Made by a program: the position numbers and the translations under genes. Positions 58,766-64,000 of a stretch of DNA of 64,000 nt are shown here, one piece after another. Under the pieces are notes generated by a model that was not told the origin of the DNA, ran no database searches, and saw nothing but the letters and a program-made list of their open reading frames with translations. Where the stretch lies: contig OX393579.1 in assembly GCA_947652605.1 (NCBI GenBank), positions 1,054,001-1,118,000 of the forward strand, written 5' to 3'. Source of the DNA: Elmis aenea (Eukaryota > Arthropoda > Insecta > Coleoptera > Elmidae). How positions within the stretch are numbered: position 1 is the stretch's first letter; the number at the start of each line of letters is the position of its first letter.

Positions 58766-61700
58766 CTGCAAAAAAAAGTTAATATAATAGAGTCGTTGTA
58801 AGAACTCGACAAAGTATAATGGAAATGTAAGAGTACGACAAAAGTTCTCGAATTTGAGTTGATTTTTAAAAGTTTTTACGAAATATGCCTATGATATATA
58901 ACTGTTATTTACGAAAAAGGCAAGGGTGGATGAAAATAGAAGCATTATAGAAAAATACTTATCTTAAACTTAATAGATTATTGTAGTCGACTGTAGTTAA
59001 AAATTTATAATAAATTAAAACTAACTAAAGCATCCCTCAGTGAAATATTAATTATAACCCCATTTTTCATTTAAAAACTAATATTTATCGTAGTTTGTTT
59101 CGTTACAATACAAAAATGGTAACTAGTCTTATTATTGATAGACTAATAAATAAGATATTCTCTCTCCACTGAGTATTATCATCTCGAAATACACATGTAG
59201 CCAACCCTTGTCAAGTTGTTAATTCATAGTTTATAATTAACTGAATATGTAATCCAAACATCTTTACCCCTATTTGCAATTCATTATTAATGATCCTAAT
59301 TGAGTTATATCCTTGGAATGTTAACATAGATTGCTTAATAAACGTGTCCGAGGAATTAGGACTGCTAGTTGCACAGTTCACTGTTGGTTGTTATCCGCTC
59401 GCGAAATTCCTAGACGGTAGATACAGTTACGAATTTCGCGAATACCGACAAATAAATATAAATCAATTAGTGTCAGTAACAGGGATGCCAACAGGACCGC
59501 AGTAGCCGAGATTTTCTTTACTGTCAATTCTGGTCTGGCATCCTTTGTGAATCTGTGTTAAAACGTTTTCTCCCCAATTGAGTAGAATCGTAAAAAATCA
59601 ATATCTAATTCTTTTGTTCAAAAATAAAATTAGAATTTTTTTTCAAGCTTGTGTAAGTTTAGACAAAGTTTGTCTTGCTACATTTATTTTATTCGCAAGG
59701 TTTTCAAGCCGCATGCGACTGAATATCAGTCAGAAATATATGCGAACATATTAAACTTTGCTTGGTGTGATTTTTTATTACAAATGCAGAGATGTGGGTA
59801 AATATTAAACTTTTGAAGAGACGGTGTCAGGCTTGATGCAAAAGGAAGTCGGAAACGGAAATGTAATAAAACTCCTCTTCGGGAACGGCCTTACCTTTGA
59901 ACGTAAAAAAACAAACTAATTTCGACTGTATGTCACAGGTTGACTTGACGCCATAAATCATTCAAAAGTGTTTTCGTTTTTGTTGCGATATTTTGCTTTT
60001 ACGGTTTTTGTTTTTTTAAATTATGTGTGGTACTTGCTCAATACAAAAGATTATTTTATTGTTATTTTCCAAAGCATAAAGTGTGTTCGATATTTTGACC
60101 ACTATGTTTAAATGTATCTTTAACTTTAACATGCGTAGTTGTAAATGAAGTTTACAATATTTAAAATAAATTTTGTGCCTTCCTTACTTACCGCAAAATT
60201 ATCACAAAGCTGGGAAAAACTTTGTTAAACAATTTTTGAACAACCCTGTTCAGTTCCGCATGTAGATACCTATCTTTCGTTGTATACAAGTAATTATTAA
60301 CTCAGCGATGTTGAGTTGTAACCATCTTCAGTTTGACTAGCGTTGATATACAAAATTCAGGGTTTCCTTTGAAATACGAATTTCAATTTTATTGTATATC
60401 AAAGCTCCATTCTATTCCATTGTTGTAACGTAATGTCGTTGAGATACGGCAATCTCATATTGATCTGTCCTGATGTAAAACTGATGGAACGCTTGCTTTG
60501 ATCCAAATGCATTTTAAATTATATTCATCCAAAGTTTGATATTAATGGGATGGCATTTGTAATGCAAAGTGGGGCATTAATGTTAAATTGCTTCATTTAT
60601 TGGATCGCTGATAATCCATTAGCGTTTATTTCGTTTTAATGCAAGTCGAGCACCAAACTTTTTAGTCTTTGATGCTGATAGACGTTCATTTGATGGGATC
60701 ATATTTGTTACGGAACGAAAAAGACGAAAAATTAAAGAAAATTTTACGCTTCTATTGGTGCTACCACTACATGAAGGTTATATAAGCTAAACCTTTTTGG
60801 TGAATGCAAGTTTAACAAAAATAAAAAATTGTTAATCTTGATAAGCTGTTGAATTATTGAATTTATTTATTATCGTGAATAGCTTTAATTAAAAATAATT
60901 TATTTAATTGTATAGAATGCCAACAATTACAAAGTAAGATGCTAATTAGTTAAATTTCCCCCTTGCTATCAGGACTTTTGTTTCTCTAAAAGCTGTGTTA
61001 ATACTTATTGTATTATGTAAAGTTTGAGCAACTTATGTTGCACTTTTAATTAATTAACACTGCGCTGTTATCTTTGTATTATAACACTTCTTGGTTTCTT
61101 GGTTGTATCTGGGAGTTACCACTGTCGAAAAATTGTCATTTAAACCCTTGCCAGTTCTTTTAAAGTTTTTTTGAGAAACCAATTAATGGTGATAAATTTG
61201 GTTAAATTAATTGTTACTCATTTGAGATTTTTATGTATTGGACTAAGAATTTCCTGACTGTTTGGCGTTTCAAACTTTTTCAAAGCTGTAAATTTTCCGA
61301 ATGGCGTTGGTTTTTTCAGAGTTAATAAATTTACGACCTTATCAATTTTAACGAAATAAACCGAGATGAAACATGCGAGATTACATTCACGACCCAAAAA
61401 AATACAACAAAAATTTATGAACATGTTGAAACATTATTCGGAACTGCTATATTTTTTAACGGTGTATGGCTCAGTTTTTTGACTGACGTAGATTAATGGA
61501 CTATGTAGATTTTAAGTAAAATAAAAATAGAATAATGTTACCATCAAATTTATTATTATTTTCAATTAAAGTTGTATTAAGTAAGTTCAAGACAGTGCAG
61601 TGGTGAGAAATAGTTTTTTTAATACAGATTAATTTTTTGTCTAATTTGCTCCAATTATTCTCTGGGTTATTTTTGACTAAAATACAGTTTTGACTTGCAG

Positions 61701-64000
61701 TAGACTGAATTTTCTATTAAACTTTGACCATTCAAATCTTCATGAATATTTATTGTAAGTTTAATGTAGGTCCAAGATTATTTTGGTGGCAGATTAGTAG
61801 ATACGCTAATTGGGATTGCCATAAATTACGACGGGATTGAAAACCTATCTTATTAATTACCCCATGTAACTCCGAACTGCTAAAGAGTGATAAATTGTGG
61901 GGGCGATTAGCTAAGGATCTCTACTCACGTCTACCAGCCAAGAAAGCAACAAGGCTTAATTTAAATCCAATAAAAACACCAATTTACGTTGTTACCAATA
62001 AAACTCCTGAATGTCTAATAAATTTATGATACAATCGGTAAATGAAGTAAAAATTTAATAGCTTGGCTTACTTTTGCAACTCTTGCAAGCTAATGAATCG
62101 AAAAAAAAAATTACTACCCATTCTGAACAACTAAATATTAAAAGAGTACACAAATTACACGAAATTAGTTAGTTAAAAACTATTAAAATTGGTTTTGAGT
62201 GTCTTCGTGTGATGATAACAAGTTTAACCTTTTCAAACCATTTCATAGTCTCATTAATCGTAATTGATACATTTCCACAGCCTATATTTAATTTTAAAAT
62301 GAATAAATAATCATTAGTGCCACAGTAAAACTTAAAATAACCTAAACAAAGATCCAGATGAGTTTTCAGGTGATTAATAATTTAAATACTCATCATTGTA
62401 TCAAATAATTTTCAGAACTACCAATCAATTTTCGAGATAGCAAATAATTTTATGCAATTATATCTTAAGCAATGAAAATATCGTGAAACATATTTTCACA
62501 AAATTTAAAGAAATAACATAAATTTATTAAATATGTCTTAGGTTTTTTCTTCCAAACTTTTCACGTTATATAATTTAATAAGGTCTACACAATTCTTAAT
62601 TTGCCACAAATATTTTTTAAGTTTTTTTCTTGCTTAAGTTTGTGTAAATAATTCATAAAGCTTCATTTCTTTGGGTAACTAACACAAGAAATTTTATTGC
62701 GCGCGAACTATTTCCAATGAAATCTAAACTTGCCTCAACTCCCCAGTTGATACTTTACGGGAAAAAAAGTTAAGTTTCTTCAGTGTATTACCCATGAGTA
62801 GAGCAAACTTCTGTGCCACTTTTATTAGTTTTGTAGGTGCTGTTTGTATCTCGTACCAGAAAATAAAAAATATTGCAAGAAAATGTAGCAATGTTGTTAG
62901 TCGAAGTTTATTGTGTTGGTATGGATTACAGATACGCAATACGTAACTATTTACATTTAATGTTGCAAACAGCATTGTAGCATTTTGTAGCTCTTTACAT
63001 TTGAAACGGTCGTCCAATTTTTAAGTTTGCTGTAGAACGAAAAATAGGAGACAGGGAGGCAAAACAGCTTAATCAGTCTGTAGCCTTGAATACTATTGTG
63101 ATGTTAACACAGATATTAAATTTATCTATCCTTTCTTATTCTCCCTAGTCCACCCTATCTTTAAAGCAACGTACAAGTTGTGGGATCGCAGTTTTTTTTC
63201 ACAAAACCTCTCTCGATAGATCTAAAAGCGTTGACTTTGTGATTTCGTACTAAAACAGTTAAGCCCTTTTATCGGAACCCTTCTCAATCTATTATAGAGG
63301 TCGAATAAAGTTTTGCCGTTCTTCTGTTTGCCACACGATTTTAATCACGAGCCTTAGGAACTTTACCGCCGTCAAAAGACGTCTAGATATTTGCTAATAG
63401 CATTCACAATGGTGGAACATTCAAGCTTAAACGATAGTACGTTTAATGGATGATACTAATCGCTACAACTAAGTTTATTTATCAAAGCAAATAAATGATG
63501 TTTCTGGCCTAAGCGTTAAATAAAGTACAGTTATTAAGCGGTTTGATGTTTGCATTTTAATGAACAAATGTCTTATTTTTTGTCATAATAGCGTCGTGAT
63601 CTGCAAATTATCAATATTTCAAATTAGCCAAGTTAGCAGTTTCGGTAGGTCATGCACAGGAGACCTATAAACTCATACATATATTGCCTCATAAAACACG
63701 TTTTATTACAAAACTATCGATTCATTGAATTTATTACAGCGAAAATTCGAACGAAGTTATTTGTACTCAATGAAGACCATGTTATGGCGTTAAAATTGAA
63801 TATTTGGTTGCGTTTTATTACTTTTGGTATTAAAGATGTGTTATGTACAAGTCGTAATAAGGACAAACTCAGTATGTAACCACGTGTTTAATAGCTCGTG
63901 GATCTGATAATTAAGGAAGTCGTAAAACATATTAAATTAAATATTTTGATGGCTGTTTGCTTTATTAATAATGGATTATTACGTTGCATGCGGAAAACAA
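58766..64000 (-). other. Probable Pde6 intron, no exon recognised
   Basis: The Pde6 reading frame enters the GAF-B exon through an acceptor at 58766, so upstream exons must exist to the right. I searched the minus strand for GAF-A-like sequence and found none. Frames at 59290-59505, 61218-61424 and 62724-63017 have no domain. A perfect 11-bp inverted repeat lies at 59399-59441. Confidence 0.55.
59399..59441. repeat. Perfect 11-bp inverted repeat
   Basis: TCGCGAAATTC and GAATTTCGCGA are exact reverse complements separated by 21 bases, in a small GC-richer patch of the probable Pde6 intron. Confidence 0.45.

Noticed and set aside
60192..60300. Possible minus-strand exon ending in GCG|gtaagt
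   Set aside because: Good donor sequence but no convincing acceptor, and the open frame does not resemble GAF-A or any known Pde6 segment.
62724..63017. 97-codon minus-strand frame considered as an upstream Pde6 exon
   Set aside because: No GAF-like residues, no suitable donor at its end and an AT-driven composition.

Overview
The window is AT-rich, intron-rich DNA from an insect, most probably a beetle. This rests on one gene of the insect-only Osiris (DUF1676) family, a defensin with the six-cysteine layout and RQKR processing site seen in beetle defensins, and a cGMP phosphodiesterase that matches insect Pde6. I found four credible protein-coding genes. Their exons cover about 3.4 kb of the 64 kb. 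The rest is intron, intergenic DNA and non-autonomous DNA transposons.

Layout. 1-8.8 kb: no confident gene. A GC-richer patch near 2.05-2.24 kb could hold a first coding exon. 8.8-18.1 kb: a two-exon Osiris gene on the minus strand, with an 8.6-kb intron. 18.1-45.7 kb: a gene-poor stretch of about 27 kb with a nested transposon pair (30.0-31.8 kb), a degenerate tandem repeat (33.1-33.6 kb), perfect palindromes, copies of a dispersed repeat, a 185-bp hairpin MITE (44.4 kb) and a few orphan exon-like segments. 45.7-46.3 kb: a three-exon Golga7 homologue on the plus strand. 47.5-58.8 kb: the last six exons of Pde6 on the minus strand, tail-to-tail with Golga7. Its 5' exons, including the expected GAF-A, lie beyond the right edge or were not recognised. 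53.4-55.4 kb: a two-exon defensin on the plus strand, inside a 5.7-kb Pde6 intron. 58.8-64 kb: no exon found; probably Pde6 intron.

Four points stand out. (1) The defensin sits antisense inside the intron that separates the Pde6 GAF-B exon from its catalytic exons. It has a compact promoter with a kappa-B site, a GATA motif and a TATA box. (2) The defensin intron is largely made of a hAT-type element (8-bp target duplication) that itself carries a second long-inverted-repeat element. (3) A separate 125-nt terminal Pde6 exon encodes a basic tail ending in a CAAX box (CCVL). Reading through the preceding splice donor instead gives a short tail without CAAX, followed by its own AATAAA. (4) A hAT-type element lies 14 bp from the splice donor of the Pde6 catalytic exon. 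The genes do not form an operon or pathway; the likely links are regulatory, through nested and convergent transcription.
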